Positions 7,715 through 15,837 of a DNA stretch of 52,959 bases are shown piece after piece. Position 1 is the stretch's first letter; each line of letters opens with the position of its first letter. A model generated the notes under the pieces. The model was not told the DNA's origin. It saw nothing but the letters and a program-made list of their open reading frames with translations, and made no database searches. This DNA is from Bacillota bacterium (GTDB lineage Bacteria; Bacillota_I; Bacilli_A; Acholeplasmatales; UBA5453): contig JAEZHT010000069.1 of NCBI GenBank assembly GCA_023436805.1, positions 1 through 52,959 of the forward strand, read 5' to 3'. The translations under genes and the position numbers were made by a program.

Positions 7715-8173
7715 TTATAAATCGTGTTCTCTCAATCGATGTTCTTCTTTGATGAGTGTCATTTCAACAGCAACATCTTCGACATTCGCCACACCATCGA
7801 TGGCATATCTGCCCTCTTTGGTGCGCACAATGATTTTTCCAAATGAATAGCGTACCCCTTTCGCACGGGCCGCTCTAGGTGTGATGCCAACGATACTAGA
7901 GATTGGAATGGTCTTTGTTTTTGTACGATATACAAGATAGAAATGGTCATTATCATAGCGTATGAGTTCTTTTGGTCGAGATGCGGTTGTAATTAAGTAT
8001 AGGATGCATAATATCGTGAACAATCCACCAGTTATCAAGGTTATGTTTTGATTCCCTTCCATTGTACTGGTTAAAGCCAAAACAGACAACATAATGAATA
8101 ATGGTAAAACAACGGCTGACAAAATTAAAGCTATGATGAGTTCACCTGCAGATCTTTTACCAATTACTTTCAT
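7715..8173 (-). CDS. Two-helix membrane protein with PH-like C-terminal domain
   Basis: A 152-residue protein: two transmembrane helices at about residues 12-35 and 43-62, then a cytosolic beta-rich domain with the run of strands F-Y-L-V-Y, T-K-T-I-P-I-S-S-I-V-G-I-T, G-K-I-I-V-R-T-K-E-G and a closing helix. This order resembles small bacterial PH-domain (bPH-type) membrane proteins. No function is known. A strong GGAGG site precedes the ATG. It is 32 bases behind the gene at 8206-8937 and probably cotranscribed with it. Confidence 0.65.
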   Translation of the reverse strand: MKVIGKRSAGELIIALILSAVVLPLFIMLSVLALTSTMEGNQNITLITGGLFTILCILYLITTASRPKELIRYDNDHFYLVYRTKTKTIPISSIVGITPRAARAKGVRYSFGKIIVRTKEGRYAIDGVANVEDVAVEMTLIKEEHRLREHDL

Positions 8174-8205
8174 ACATGCCTCCTGATAACATTTATACTT
8201 ATAGC

Positions 8206-8937
8206 TTATTTTATCCTAAATCTGGATTTGAATGGTACGTGATTCATCATTTTGAAGAAAGATTTGATTGTGTTTCTATGTTTTGAATGAAAGAATGATG
8301 TGTCATTTACATAATAAAAAGTATTTGTACTGATTTCATATACAATACATGGGAAGCCACCTTGGTCCTTGTTGTAGGATGTTCGGTAGTCAATCAACCA
8401 AGATTTGGTATAGGCTAATACATTGGATTTTGATGAGGTATCGAATTCATTTATAAAGAAAACAACTAAGTTGTGAACAAACAGTCCTGATTTTGATTTT
8501 TGATGTAAGGATTGAAGTAAGTTAGAACTGATGTATTCCACTGGTAAAATAGTGACAAAATACGTCGATAGATCTGAATCATATTCACTGTCGCTTTTTT
8601 CTTTATAGTAAAAGGTATTCTCTTCTATACGATAGTAATGAAAGTAATACAGTTTATGTTCAATTTCTTCAATCGTAACTTGCTTGACATGTGTTGTAAA
8701 ATCGATATTTGAAAGTTTATTTGTTTCCTTATCTATTCTAAACTCACGTCCTAAAAACCATAATACTATTTGTAATAAACTGATGGTGATGATCACTGAT
8801 ACTATGATGAGGTAAAATATCGATTGGTTATCAATCTCATCATAATGCTGAAAAATCATATAAATCGGTATCAAAGCTATGATTAACATAACGAAATTCA
8901 ATAAAACGATGACTGCTCTTTTTTGAATCTTTGTCAT
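8206..8937 (-). CDS. Membrane protein of unknown function
   Basis: A 243-residue protein with two N-terminal transmembrane helices (about 8-30 and 40-65) and a roughly 175-residue C-terminal part rich in Tyr, Phe, Ser and Lys that is likely cytosolic and alternates beta strands. I do not recognise a family. GAGGTGATGTAG gives a clear start. Topology is like its downstream neighbour at 7715-8173 (two helices plus a beta domain), so the two may work together. Confidence 0.65.
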   Translation of the reverse strand: MTKIQKRAVIVLLNFVMLIIALIPIYMIFQHYDEIDNQSIFYLIIVSVIITISLLQIVLWFLGREFRIDKETNKLSNIDFTTHVKQVTIEEIEHKLYYFHYYRIEENTFYYKEKSDSEYDSDLSTYFVTILPVEYISSNLLQSLHQKSKSGLFVHNLVVFFINEFDTSSKSNVLAYTKSWLIDYRTSYNKDQGGFPCIVYEISTNTFYYVNDTSFFHSKHRNTIKSFFKMMNHVPFKSRFRIK

Positions 8938-8959
8938 CTACATCACCTCTTGAATGTAT

Positions 8960-9472
8960 TTATGGCTGAATAATTTGATTTTTGTTCAACCATGCATGGA
9001 GTTGTTTGCGATTCTTGAATAGGTACTTCTCACCTTTTGTTTTATTGAAGTTTATATACATATTTTGAACGCGTTGTTTTTTTCTACCTTGCCAAAGAAT
9101 CCAGTAACGGAATTCAAGATCAAACTTCTCAATACATGGGCAATCAAAACGATGAATCCCACGATGTGCTCGATACCTTCGCCATGCATTCCAATAACAT
9201 GTAAATCGATTATAGGCCAAAAAAATAGTGACATCGCTTTCTTCAAATCTTTTTGGAGCGACTTTTGAATAATTACCATCGATGACCCAATCGTTGTTTT
9301 TTTGCATAAAATCTGTAACGATTTGGTTTTGTTCATCGATGATTCGTTCTTGCCAGTCCCCATAAAAATGAACTGAATCGAGGTGTAATACCTCGATATG
9401 ATGGTGATTTCCAAGCAGTCTGGCTAAAGTAGATTTGCCACTACCGCTGAAACCAATGATTTGTATCTTCAT
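8960..9472 (-). CDS. P-loop kinase-like ATPase (FlaR/topology modulation family)
   Basis: A 170-residue P-loop NTPase. Walker A is G-F-S-G-S-G-K-S-T at residues 7-15, followed by the L-H-L-D-S-V-H-F strand, W-V-I-D-G-N-Y-S-K (a Walker B-like DGNY segment of this family) and an Arg/Trp-rich W-R-R-Y-R-A-H-R-G lid. These are the marks of the adenylate-kinase-like group annotated as DNA topology modulation protein FlaR; the true substrate of these kinases is not established. AGGGGACATAACT precedes the ATG. It heads a run of three co-oriented genes. Confidence 0.8.
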   Translation of the reverse strand: MKIQIIGFSGSGKSTLARLLGNHHHIEVLHLDSVHFYGDWQERIIDEQNQIVTDFMQKNNDWVIDGNYSKVAPKRFEESDVTIFLAYNRFTCYWNAWRRYRAHRGIHRFDCPCIEKFDLEFRYWILWQGRKKQRVQNMYINFNKTKGEKYLFKNRKQLHAWLNKNQIIQP

Positions 9473-9580
9473 AGTTATGTCCCCTAATTAAGTACTCCTG
9501 TTTTTATTTTACATTATTTGATTAGCATGTGTATTCATTTTCTTGATTAATGATACGAGTATTTGTATTGACCTTGTTTT

Positions 9581-9611
9581 ACAGTGCATAATTTATCATT
9601 TTATGCACTGT
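9581..9611. repeat. Perfect 11-base inverted repeat
   Basis: ACAGTGCATAA at 9581-9591 and its exact complement at 9601-9611 enclose a nine-base spacer. Neither side has a T-run, so it is not an ordinary terminator. It lies between the P-loop gene and tRNA-Leu and could be an operator for the genes at 8960 and beyond. Confidence 0.6.
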
Positions 9612-9631
9612 ATTTCAATGAATATAAACAA

Positions 9632-9653
9632 AAAGACTCACATCGGAGTCTTT
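9632..9653 (-). terminator. Terminator behind tRNA-Leu
   Basis: Eight-base arms (9632-9639, 9646-9653) and a six-base loop, followed on the minus strand by TTTG. It sits 12 bases past the tRNA 3' end. Confidence 0.75.
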
Positions 9654-9664
9654 CAAGTCAATTT

Positions 9665-9749
9665 TGGTGCCCGAGGCCGGACTCGAACCGGCATGAGTCA
9701 CCCCACTGGATTTTGAGTCCAGCGCGTCTACCAATTTCACCACTCGGGC
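9665..9749 (-). tRNA. tRNA-Leu(CAA)
   Basis: Class II tRNA on the minus strand: acceptor GCCCGAG/CTCGGGC with discriminator A, anticodon stem CTGGA/TCCAG around loop CTCAAAA (anticodon CAA, reads UUG), a long variable arm, T-arm GGTTCGAGTCC and an encoded CCA at 9665-9667. Only 12 bases separate it from the glycosyltransferase stop, so it may rely on readthrough of the hairpin in between. Confidence 0.96.
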
Positions 9750-9754
9750 ATTAT

Positions 9755-9775
9755 AAAAAGCTTATTCAGCTTTTT
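9755..9775 (-). terminator. Hairpin at the end of the glycosyltransferase gene
   Basis: Eight-base arms AAAAAGCT/AGCTTTTT around TATTC overlap the TAA of the glycosyltransferase gene, and the 3' side supplies a five-T tail. It separates the argS operon from tRNA-Leu. Confidence 0.7.
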
Positions 9776-10937
9776 TAATCTCAATTGCTTTTTGATAAGC
9801 TTTGAGCGCACTACTAGAATAACATTCTTGAGAATATTTTTCAATAGATTTATACGCATTTTTTGTAAGTTTATTTCTCAACTCTGGGTCTGCGTAAATA
9901 CGTTTCATTAAGAATGGTAGTTCATTGTTTTGTCTAAAGAACAAACCATTGTCAAATTCCTTCACAACTTCAAGTAAGCAGGTGTCATATTTAACGATAA
10001 CTGGCAAGCTTGCAGCAAGTGCTTCAATGTAAGTTAAACCTTGTGTTTCTGTCACGGATGCATTTAAGAACGCATCCCCAATTTGATAATATAATCCAAC
10101 ATCATTCCAATTGATAAATCCTGTGAATACGACCTTGTCTTGAATGCCGAGTTCTTCAACCAAGGCTTTCAATTCATTCATAGCAGGACCGTCACCGATG
10201 ATTAAGAACTTCGCTTTGACTTCCTTATGTATTTCAGCGAATGCATTGATCAATACAGGAATGGATTTTTCTTTGGATATTCTACCTAAGAATAAATAGA
10301 CAAATTCATCCGGTTGAATGCCTAGCGATGCTTTTAAGTTTTCAACTTGTTCTTTGGTATAATTTGAACCCACGAACTTATCCAGCTTAATGCCTGTTGG
10401 AATGATTTCATAATGACCATTGATGTCATAACTTTGCATCAAATCCTTCACCTTTTGTGTTGGTGTAATGGTAACATCTGCTCTTAAAATGAAGCGTTTC
10501 ATCAACTTCTTCAAATAATGCATGAGTGGTTTTCTTAAGAAGCGTGCTAAAAACTTGGATACATAATGTAAATACTCTTCATACATCGTGTGTACGGTAA
10601 ATACCATCGGTATGCCATACTTATCTCTCATATGAACAGCAACCGACCCAATTGAAAATTCTGTGTGGACATGCATGACATCAAGTTTTAACGCTTCAAT
10701 TTTCTTGATGTGTGTTTTGGTAAATGGCACAATTCTAAACGTCTTTAAGCCTTTTTTCGGCACTGGCATGCCTTTCAGACGGATCACATAAGGTTCTTCG
10801 ACCACATTCTTACCAGATGTGGTAATGATATAGACTTCATGACCTTCTTTTCGAAGACCTTCAGCCAACATGTAAATAGACGTTGTGACACCACTGATGA
10901 GTGGTAAATAAGCATCTGTAAATATCCCAATCCTCAT
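9762..10937 (-). CDS. GT4 glycosyltransferase, probable diacylglycerol glucosyltransferase
   Basis: A 391-residue membrane-associated GT-B glycosyltransferase. The N-terminus M-R-I-G-I-F-T-D-A-Y-L-P-L-I-S-G-V-T-T-S is that of the family containing Acholeplasma laidlawii monoglucosyldiacylglycerol synthase, which adds glucose from UDP-glucose to diacylglycerol. The donor domain has the EX7E motif (E-T-Q-G-L-T-Y-I-E near residue 300) and G-R-I-S-K-E-K-S. A basic stretch R-K-P-L-M-H-Y-L-K-K-L-M-K-R-F fits monotopic membrane binding. The start at 10937 is preceded by AAAGGGGAA. It follows the flippase-like gene by two bases and is third behind argS. The glucosyl acceptor is inferred from family, not shown. 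Confidence 0.85.
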   Translation of the reverse strand: MRIGIFTDAYLPLISGVTTSIYMLAEGLRKEGHEVYIITTSGKNVVEEPYVIRLKGMPVPKKGLKTFRIVPFTKTHIKKIEALKLDVMHVHTEFSIGSVAVHMRDKYGIPMVFTVHTMYEEYLHYVSKFLARFLRKPLMHYLKKLMKRFILRADVTITPTQKVKDLMQSYDINGHYEIIPTGIKLDKFVGSNYTKEQVENLKASLGIQPDEFVYLFLGRISKEKSIPVLINAFAEIHKEVKAKFLIIGDGPAMNELKALVEELGIQDKVVFTGFINWNDVGLYYQIGDAFLNASVTETQGLTYIEALAASLPVIVKYDTCLLEVVKEFDNGLFFRQNNELPFLMKRIYADPELRNKLTKNAYKSIEKYSQECYSSSALKAYQKAIEIKKAE

Positions 10938-10939
10938 GA

Positions 10940-11971
10940 TTAAATTCCCCTTTTGCGTAAAATCATATACGCGATAAATCCGATAAACATCCCTAGATAA
11001 TAAGTAACAAATCGCCAGATCAACATGGAGGTAACTAAAACGGCGGTCGACCCTGACACAAGCACTGTGAATATAACCGTAAAGGCCCATTCTGTGCCCC
11101 CTGATGCGCCTGGGGTCGGTACCCACATCATGAATGTGGTTGAGAATAAACTCATCGATATGACGAATATTAAATCACTCATATCGAGATTCACACCTAA
11201 AGCTAGGAATACAACAAACGGTACTGCGTGTAATAATGATAACCCTAAAATCCTTAAAAGTGAAGCCCCAATCAAAACACGTTTACGTTTGAATAATAAA
11301 CCAATCCCGATTTGGAACTCTTTAACAAAATCAAATGTACGGTGTTCAAGCTTCATCATAGACTTTTTAAGAAACTTGATTTTACCGACAGTTATAAAAA
11401 TCCATTCAAATATCTTTGATATCCCCGGTATGGTTGAAATCGATATTAAAATACCTAGGACTGACATATTGGCCACATATCCAATGAGAATCAAAACCAT
11501 ATAGTGGTTTAAAACACTTCGAATTTGACCATAGAACATGAATAGTCCAACTGTAGATAACACCGTCATGATGACTTGATAAACAATAAAATTTGACATC
11601 AAAATCGACATGGCATTATCGCCACTGACGCCTTTTCTCATATAAAAATAAGCTTGAAATGGTTGTCCACCAGAGGAAAAAGGCGTAATCCCATTAAAGA
11701 AATATTCAGCTGAACCGATGGCCATGGTGTCTAAAAATGGTAATTTGACACCCAAACCTGTGGTCACAAAATGAAGTGCCAGATTGGTGGTTAACATATA
11801 AAGTAAGAACACCAACGCTGCCAAAGCAATCAACCATGGGTTGGCTTGCTTGACGGCTTCTAAAATTAGGCTAATATCATTTAAACTGAATACGACTGTA
11901 AGGACTACCGCAAGCATGATGAACACAAATAATAGGTTTTTAGCAATGCTTGTCTTTTTTCCTTGTTCCAT
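10940..11971 (-). CDS. Flippase-like integral membrane protein (lysylphosphatidylglycerol synthase TM region / COG0392 family)
   Basis: A 343-residue protein with about eight transmembrane helices. The blocks N-G-I-T-P-F-S-S-G-G-Q-P-F-Q (residues ~93-106) and P-T-P-G-A-S-G-G-T-E (~288-297) are the family signature also found in the membrane half of MprF, a lipid synthase-flippase, without its catalytic domain. In this family lone membrane proteins are thought to move lipids or be permeases. Its placement one base-overlap behind argS (TAATG) and two bases before a glycolipid synthase suggests a role in glycolipid or lipid handling, which is inference. Confidence 0.8.
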   Translation of the reverse strand: MEQGKKTSIAKNLLFVFIMLAVVLTVVFSLNDISLILEAVKQANPWLIALAALVFLLYMLTTNLALHFVTTGLGVKLPFLDTMAIGSAEYFFNGITPFSSGGQPFQAYFYMRKGVSGDNAMSILMSNFIVYQVIMTVLSTVGLFMFYGQIRSVLNHYMVLILIGYVANMSVLGILISISTIPGISKIFEWIFITVGKIKFLKKSMMKLEHRTFDFVKEFQIGIGLLFKRKRVLIGASLLRILGLSLLHAVPFVVFLALGVNLDMSDLIFVISMSLFSTTFMMWVPTPGASGGTEWAFTVIFTVLVSGSTAVLVTSMLIWRFVTYYLGMFIGFIAYMILRKRGI

Positions 11972-13638
11972 TACATTTCATCGAGTGCAATCATCCCGAG
12001 CAATCTCATGCCTTCGTTCAAGACGATACGGACGGCTTGAATGAGGTGAAGGTTCGCTTGTTTGAGTGCTTCGTCCTCCGTAATGATCTTATATTGACCA
12101 TAAAACTGGTTAAATGTTTGAGCAAGTTGTAATAAATAACGGCTGATGACATGAGGACCATTGAGCTCTGCTGCTTTTTCAAGGGCATCTTCAAACGCTG
12201 AGAGCTGTTTGATGAGTTCAAATGGCAAGTCTTCAGTGTAAGATTCAAAAGGATAATCCTCAGTCAAAGTTTGGTTTTTTAAAATGGATGCGATACGGAC
12301 ACTGCTGTATTGTAAATAAGGGCCTGTTTGACCTTCAAAGGCCAACATGGACTCTAAATTGAACTCAATATCAAGATTTCGATCATTTTTCAAGTCATTG
12401 AAGATGACCGCACCAATCCCAACCGCTTTCGCCACAGCTTCTTGGTTATTCAAGTTTGGATTCTTATCAAAAATAGCTTGCGATGCACTCGCAATCGCTT
12501 CTTTGATGACATCGTACAATTTCACGACTCTACCGCCACGGGTAGACATCTTTTTCCCATCTTGCATGACCAATCCAAAATTGACATGGTGGATATCTAA
12601 ATTATACCCCATGAGTTTGGATACCGATTTGAGTTGGTCAAAGTGCAGTTTTTGTTCATTACCGACAACATACAATACTTTGTCGAAATGATAGGTCTTA
12701 TAACGGTATAGTAGTGCAGCTAAATCACGTGTGATGTAGAGGGTTGCACCATCTCTACGCTTGATGAGGGCTGGTGGTAGGGGGTCGATTCTAACGATCA
12801 TCGCACCATCGTCTTCAACGAGTAAGCCTTTTTGTTCCAATTCATCGGCAACTGCTGCCATTTTATCGTTGTAAAATGATTCACCATCATAAGAGTCAAA
12901 GCTGACACCGAGTAAATCATACATCGACATGAATTCTTTGAGTGATTCGTCTCTAAAATAGCGCCATAATTCGAGTGTATTTGCATCACCATCTTCAAGC
13001 GCTTTAAATACCGCTCTGGCTTGGTCTTCCAAGGTTGGGTCATTGGCGACTTCATCGTGGAATTTTACATACAATTTTTGTAGTTCTACGATTGGATTTT
13101 TCTCAATTTCAGCACGGTTGCCCCATTTGTTATAGGCAACAATCATTTTTCCAAATTGTGTTCCCCAGTCACCCAAATGGTTGATGCCAACCACGCGATA
13201 GCCGAGTTTTTGATAAATGTTTTTAAGGGCATTCCCGATCATGGTTGAACGTAAATGGCCGATGGAGAAACTTTTCGCAATATTCGGTGCAGAATAGTCG
13301 ATACATACCGTTTTACCCACCGCTTGGTTCCCAAAATTGGATTGTTCATTGAGTACTTGTTCAATGACCGATTTCGCAAATACAGCGCGGTTAATGGAGA
13401 TATTTAAAAAACCATTCAAGAATTGAATATCGCTGACCATATCATAACCACCAATGGCGGTTTTTACTTCTTCTAAAACCCAAGGCATGGGTTTACCCAA
13501 TTGCTTGACTAACGCGAAAAGTGGGATGGCTAAATCTGCATTCCCTCTTTTTGGTTCTTCAACAACAACATTGAGGTTGTCTTGGTTAAAGTGTTGTGTA
13601 ACTCTTTCTTTTAAATTTTGTTTGATTTGTTGAATCAT
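11971..13638 (-). CDS. argS: Arginyl-tRNA synthetase
   Basis: A 555-residue class I aminoacyl-tRNA synthetase that charges tRNA-Arg. The HIGH-type motif is S-F-S-I-G-H-L-R-S-T (residues 123-132), within the family block D-Y-S-A-P-N-I-A-K; the KMSKS-type motif is K-K-M-S-T-R-G-G near residue 380. The C-terminal helical anticodon-binding (DALR) domain runs from about 440 and ends in the usual V-R-x-L-L-x-M form. Length is normal. The start is supported by family N-terminus rather than by the weak AAGAAAG upstream. Gene order is thioredoxin-like, argS, flippase, glycosyltransferase, with a hairpin between the first two that could attenuate. Confidence 0.96.
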   Translation of the reverse strand: MIQQIKQNLKERVTQHFNQDNLNVVVEEPKRGNADLAIPLFALVKQLGKPMPWVLEEVKTAIGGYDMVSDIQFLNGFLNISINRAVFAKSVIEQVLNEQSNFGNQAVGKTVCIDYSAPNIAKSFSIGHLRSTMIGNALKNIYQKLGYRVVGINHLGDWGTQFGKMIVAYNKWGNRAEIEKNPIVELQKLYVKFHDEVANDPTLEDQARAVFKALEDGDANTLELWRYFRDESLKEFMSMYDLLGVSFDSYDGESFYNDKMAAVADELEQKGLLVEDDGAMIVRIDPLPPALIKRRDGATLYITRDLAALLYRYKTYHFDKVLYVVGNEQKLHFDQLKSVSKLMGYNLDIHHVNFGLVMQDGKKMSTRGGRVVKLYDVIKEAIASASQAIFDKNPNLNNQEAVAKAVGIGAVIFNDLKNDRNLDIEFNLESMLAFEGQTGPYLQYSSVRIASILKNQTLTEDYPFESYTEDLPFELIKQLSAFEDALEKAAELNGPHVISRYLLQLAQTFNQFYGQYKIITEDEALKQANLHLIQAVRIVLNEGMRLLGMIALDEM

Positions 13639-13664
13639 AACTATACCAATCTTTCTTTAAGTAG

Positions 13665-13689
13665 AAAAAAAGCACGTGTGATGTGCTTT
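13665..13689 (-). terminator. Terminator between the thioredoxin-like gene and argS
   Basis: AAAGCAC/GTGCTTT arms around a seven-base loop, with seven T residues on the minus strand. The 5' arm overlaps the stop codon of the thioredoxin-like gene. It is only 27 bases before the argS start, so argS is either served by partial readthrough or by a promoter I cannot see. Confidence 0.75.
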
Positions 13690-14239
13690 AATCTGCTAAA
13701 TCGTTTTTAATGGCTGTGAAGAAACTCTTGATTTGACCTGCCATCGGTTGTGTATCACTATTGAAATCAGATCTTCTGTGAACGATGTCACCATCGTTTA
13801 AATAGTAAAGTTCAGGGGTACCAGTCAATGTCATGGCATATTTGGTTTGGAATCTTTCAACATCAGCCGCGCTCATTTTTCCACGATTGACATAATAGAT
13901 GACGCTAACTTCAGAAACCAACCCAGCACCTTTAAATTCGAGGTCATACCAACCAATTTCACTGACACATACGCTACATGTTGGATCTCCAAAGAACACA
14001 ACAACAGGCGCACCTGAGTCAATTAATTTGCCTAATTTAGACACTGTAATGGATTGAATCACATGGTTTGTTGTCAGGTTTGGTGACCCCGCATTGTGAT
14101 ATGCTTTATAAATTTTGTCTTGGTCTGAAGGTTGCAGAATGACGATTAAAGCTGAGAATAAGAAAACAACAATCGAGACGATGATAATCACCGCTGGTTT
14201 TACTTTATACTGTGGTCTTGCATACGGTTTTTTTGACAT
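13688..14239 (-). CDS. Membrane-anchored thioredoxin-like protein
   Basis: A 183-residue protein with a short basic N-terminus, one transmembrane helix (about 15-36) and an external thioredoxin-fold domain. The active-site motif D-P-T-C-S-V-C (Cys88, Cys91) ends the strand V-V-V-F-F-G, and the cis-proline loop appears as T-G-T-P-E-L-Y-Y-L near residue 140. It probably reduces, oxidises or isomerises disulfides on the outer membrane face; direction cannot be told. GGAG precedes the ATG and a consensus-like promoter lies upstream. It is divergent from glgA. Confidence 0.85.
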   Translation of the reverse strand: MSKKPYARPQYKVKPAVIIIVSIVVFLFSALIVILQPSDQDKIYKAYHNAGSPNLTTNHVIQSITVSKLGKLIDSGAPVVVFFGDPTCSVCVSEIGWYDLEFKGAGLVSEVSVIYYVNRGKMSAADVERFQTKYAMTLTGTPELYYLNDGDIVHRRSDFNSDTQPMAGQIKSFFTAIKNDLAD

Positions 14240-14269
14240 AAATTGAATCTCCTTTAAATGACTAGTAAC

Positions 14270-14298
14270 ATTATAACACGGGGGTTTTCTTTTATCAA
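14270..14298 (-). promoter_or_regulatory. Promoter of the thioredoxin-like gene
   Basis: TTGATA (14293-14298) and TATAAT (14270-14275) on the minus strand with a 17-base spacer, 30 bases before the ATG. Confidence 0.75.
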
Positions 14299-14354
14299 TT
14301 CATTTATGAATATGGTATTTTTATGACACAATCGTAAAATCACTTGGTGTGTTA

Positions 14355-14383
14355 TTGTGTAACCCGTTTCATTAGGTTATAAT
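14355..14383 (+). promoter_or_regulatory. Promoter of glgA-glgC
   Basis: TTGTGT (14355-14360) and TATAAT (14378-14383) with a 17-base spacer; the glgA ATG is at 14401, so the 5' leader would be very short and carries AGGTGACC. Confidence 0.7.
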
Positions 14384-14400
14384 GTTAATGAGGTGACCAT

Positions 14401-15825
14401 ATGCGCATTTTATTTTGTTCCAGTGAAGCTTACCCGTTTTCAAAATCGGGTGGTTTAGCCGATATGGCTTCTGCTCTACCAAAAATCATGAATCAGTTGG
14501 GTAAGTTTACTGCAGTAATCACACCCCTCTATGATTCTATTTACGCAAAACTGAATACATTCAAATACATCGGAGAACGAGAAGTTAAAATCGCCGATGA
14601 ATCCTTTAAAGCGAAATACTACGAAACCATTCATGATGGTGTAACCTATATTTTCGTTGAAAATGAACTATTTTTTAAACGCGCGAATTATTATGGATAC
14701 TACGATGATGATAAACGCTTTTTATTTTATGATTTCGCCATTTTAGAATATATTGAATTGATCAATACGCCATTCGATTTGTTGCACATCAATGACTGGC
14801 AAACGGGATTGATACCCTATTTACTCGATGAAGTATACAGACAAAAGCCTTTGTTTAAATCGGTCAAAACCTTATTAACCATTCACAATCTAGAATACCA
14901 AGGGTCTTTCCCAAAAGATGCTTATCGATTGATTGGTCGACCATTCAATTACGCATATATCCATTTTGACCGCTTAAACTTCTTAAAAGCAGCCATCATG
15001 CGTGCCAACCACATCAACACTGTATCACCAAAGTATATGCAAGAGGTTCAAACTGAGTATTATGGTTTTACCTTAGATGGTGCACTGAAGTCCAGGTTAA
15101 ATAATTTCTCTGGTATTCTCAATGGGATTGACTATGACATCTACAATCCAGAAACCGACACCTACTTGGAAAAAACATTCAATGAAAAGCACTTTGTTCA
15201 AGCCAAGAAACAAAACAAATTCGCGTTACTTAAAAAACTCAATCTAGAGTTATCGACGGATACCGCATTGGTTGCTTATATCGGTAGACTGGCGAAACAA
15301 AAGGGTATCGATTTAATGATGACCACTTTAGAAGAAGCCATCGCAGAAAGCACAGCAAAATTCGTCTTCATCGGCAGTGGTGATCTCCATTATGAAAACT
15401 TCTTGCGTTACCTTCAAGATAAGTATCGAAATCGCGTTTATACCTTCATTGGTTTCAACAACGCCTTGGCACACCAACTCTACGCCGCAGCAGACTTATT
15501 ATTGATGCCAAGTCAATTCGAACCATGTGGTTTAGGACAATTGATTGCGATGCGTTATGGTTGCTTACCTTTGGTTCGTGAAACGGGTGGTTTGAAAGAT
15601 ACCGTCATGCCTTATAACAAATATACCAAAGAAGGCCACGGATTCAGTTTCGCCAACTACAACGCTCATGAGCTCAAACAAGTGTTGTTGGATGCGATAT
15701 TGCTTTACACCAATAACCCATCGGATTGGCGACTACTTGTTCAATCCGCGATGAAACTAGACCATTCATTGGAGCACATGGGTTTAGAATATTTAAGTCT
15801 TTATGAACACATACTAAATAAATAG
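14401..15825 (+). CDS. glgA: Glycogen synthase (ADP-glucose, GT5)
   Basis: A 474-residue cytosolic GT-B enzyme that transfers glucose from ADP-glucose to the non-reducing end of an alpha-1,4-glucan. The substrate-binding K-S-G-G-L-A-D (residues 15-21) is the GT5 KxGGL motif, H-I-N-D-W-Q-T is present near 127, and the donor-domain block S-Q-F-E-P-C-G-L-G-Q followed by R-E-T-G-G-L-K-D is complete. Length is normal. AGGTGACC sets the start. The gene is followed 12 bases later by glgC. No branching enzyme, phosphorylase or amylase is in the window, so they must lie elsewhere. Confidence 0.96.
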   Translation: MRILFCSSEAYPFSKSGGLADMASALPKIMNQLGKFTAVITPLYDSIYAKLNTFKYIGEREVKIADESFKAKYYETIHDGVTYIFVENELFFKRANYYGYYDDDKRFLFYDFAILEYIELINTPFDLLHINDWQTGLIPYLLDEVYRQKPLFKSVKTLLTIHNLEYQGSFPKDAYRLIGRPFNYAYIHFDRLNFLKAAIMRANHINTVSPKYMQEVQTEYYGFTLDGALKSRLNNFSGILNGIDYDIYNPETDTYLEKTFNEKHFVQAKKQNKFALLKKLNLELSTDTALVAYIGRLAKQKGIDLMMTTLEEAIAESTAKFVFIGSGDLHYENFLRYLQDKYRNRVYTFIGFNNALAHQLYAAADLLLMPSQFEPCGLGQLIAMRYGCLPLVRETGGLKDTVMPYNKYTKEGHGFSFANYNAHELKQVLLDAILLYTNNPSDWRLLVQSAMKLDHSLEHMGLEYLSLYEHILNK

Positions 15826-15837
15826 GGGGAATCAATT

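Noticed and set aside
9584..9778. 64-codon plus-strand frame across tRNA-Leu
   Set aside because: It reads through the complement of a well-formed tRNA, a common false call (R-P-D-S-N-R-H type peptides come from tRNA complements).
11025..11504. 159-codon plus-strand frame
   Set aside because: Complement of the flippase-like gene with no start signal and no recognisable domain.
13600..13690. T-box or attenuator leader before argS
   Set aside because: The gap before argS is under 50 bases and holds only the terminator of the preceding gene; no T-box bulge sequence is present.
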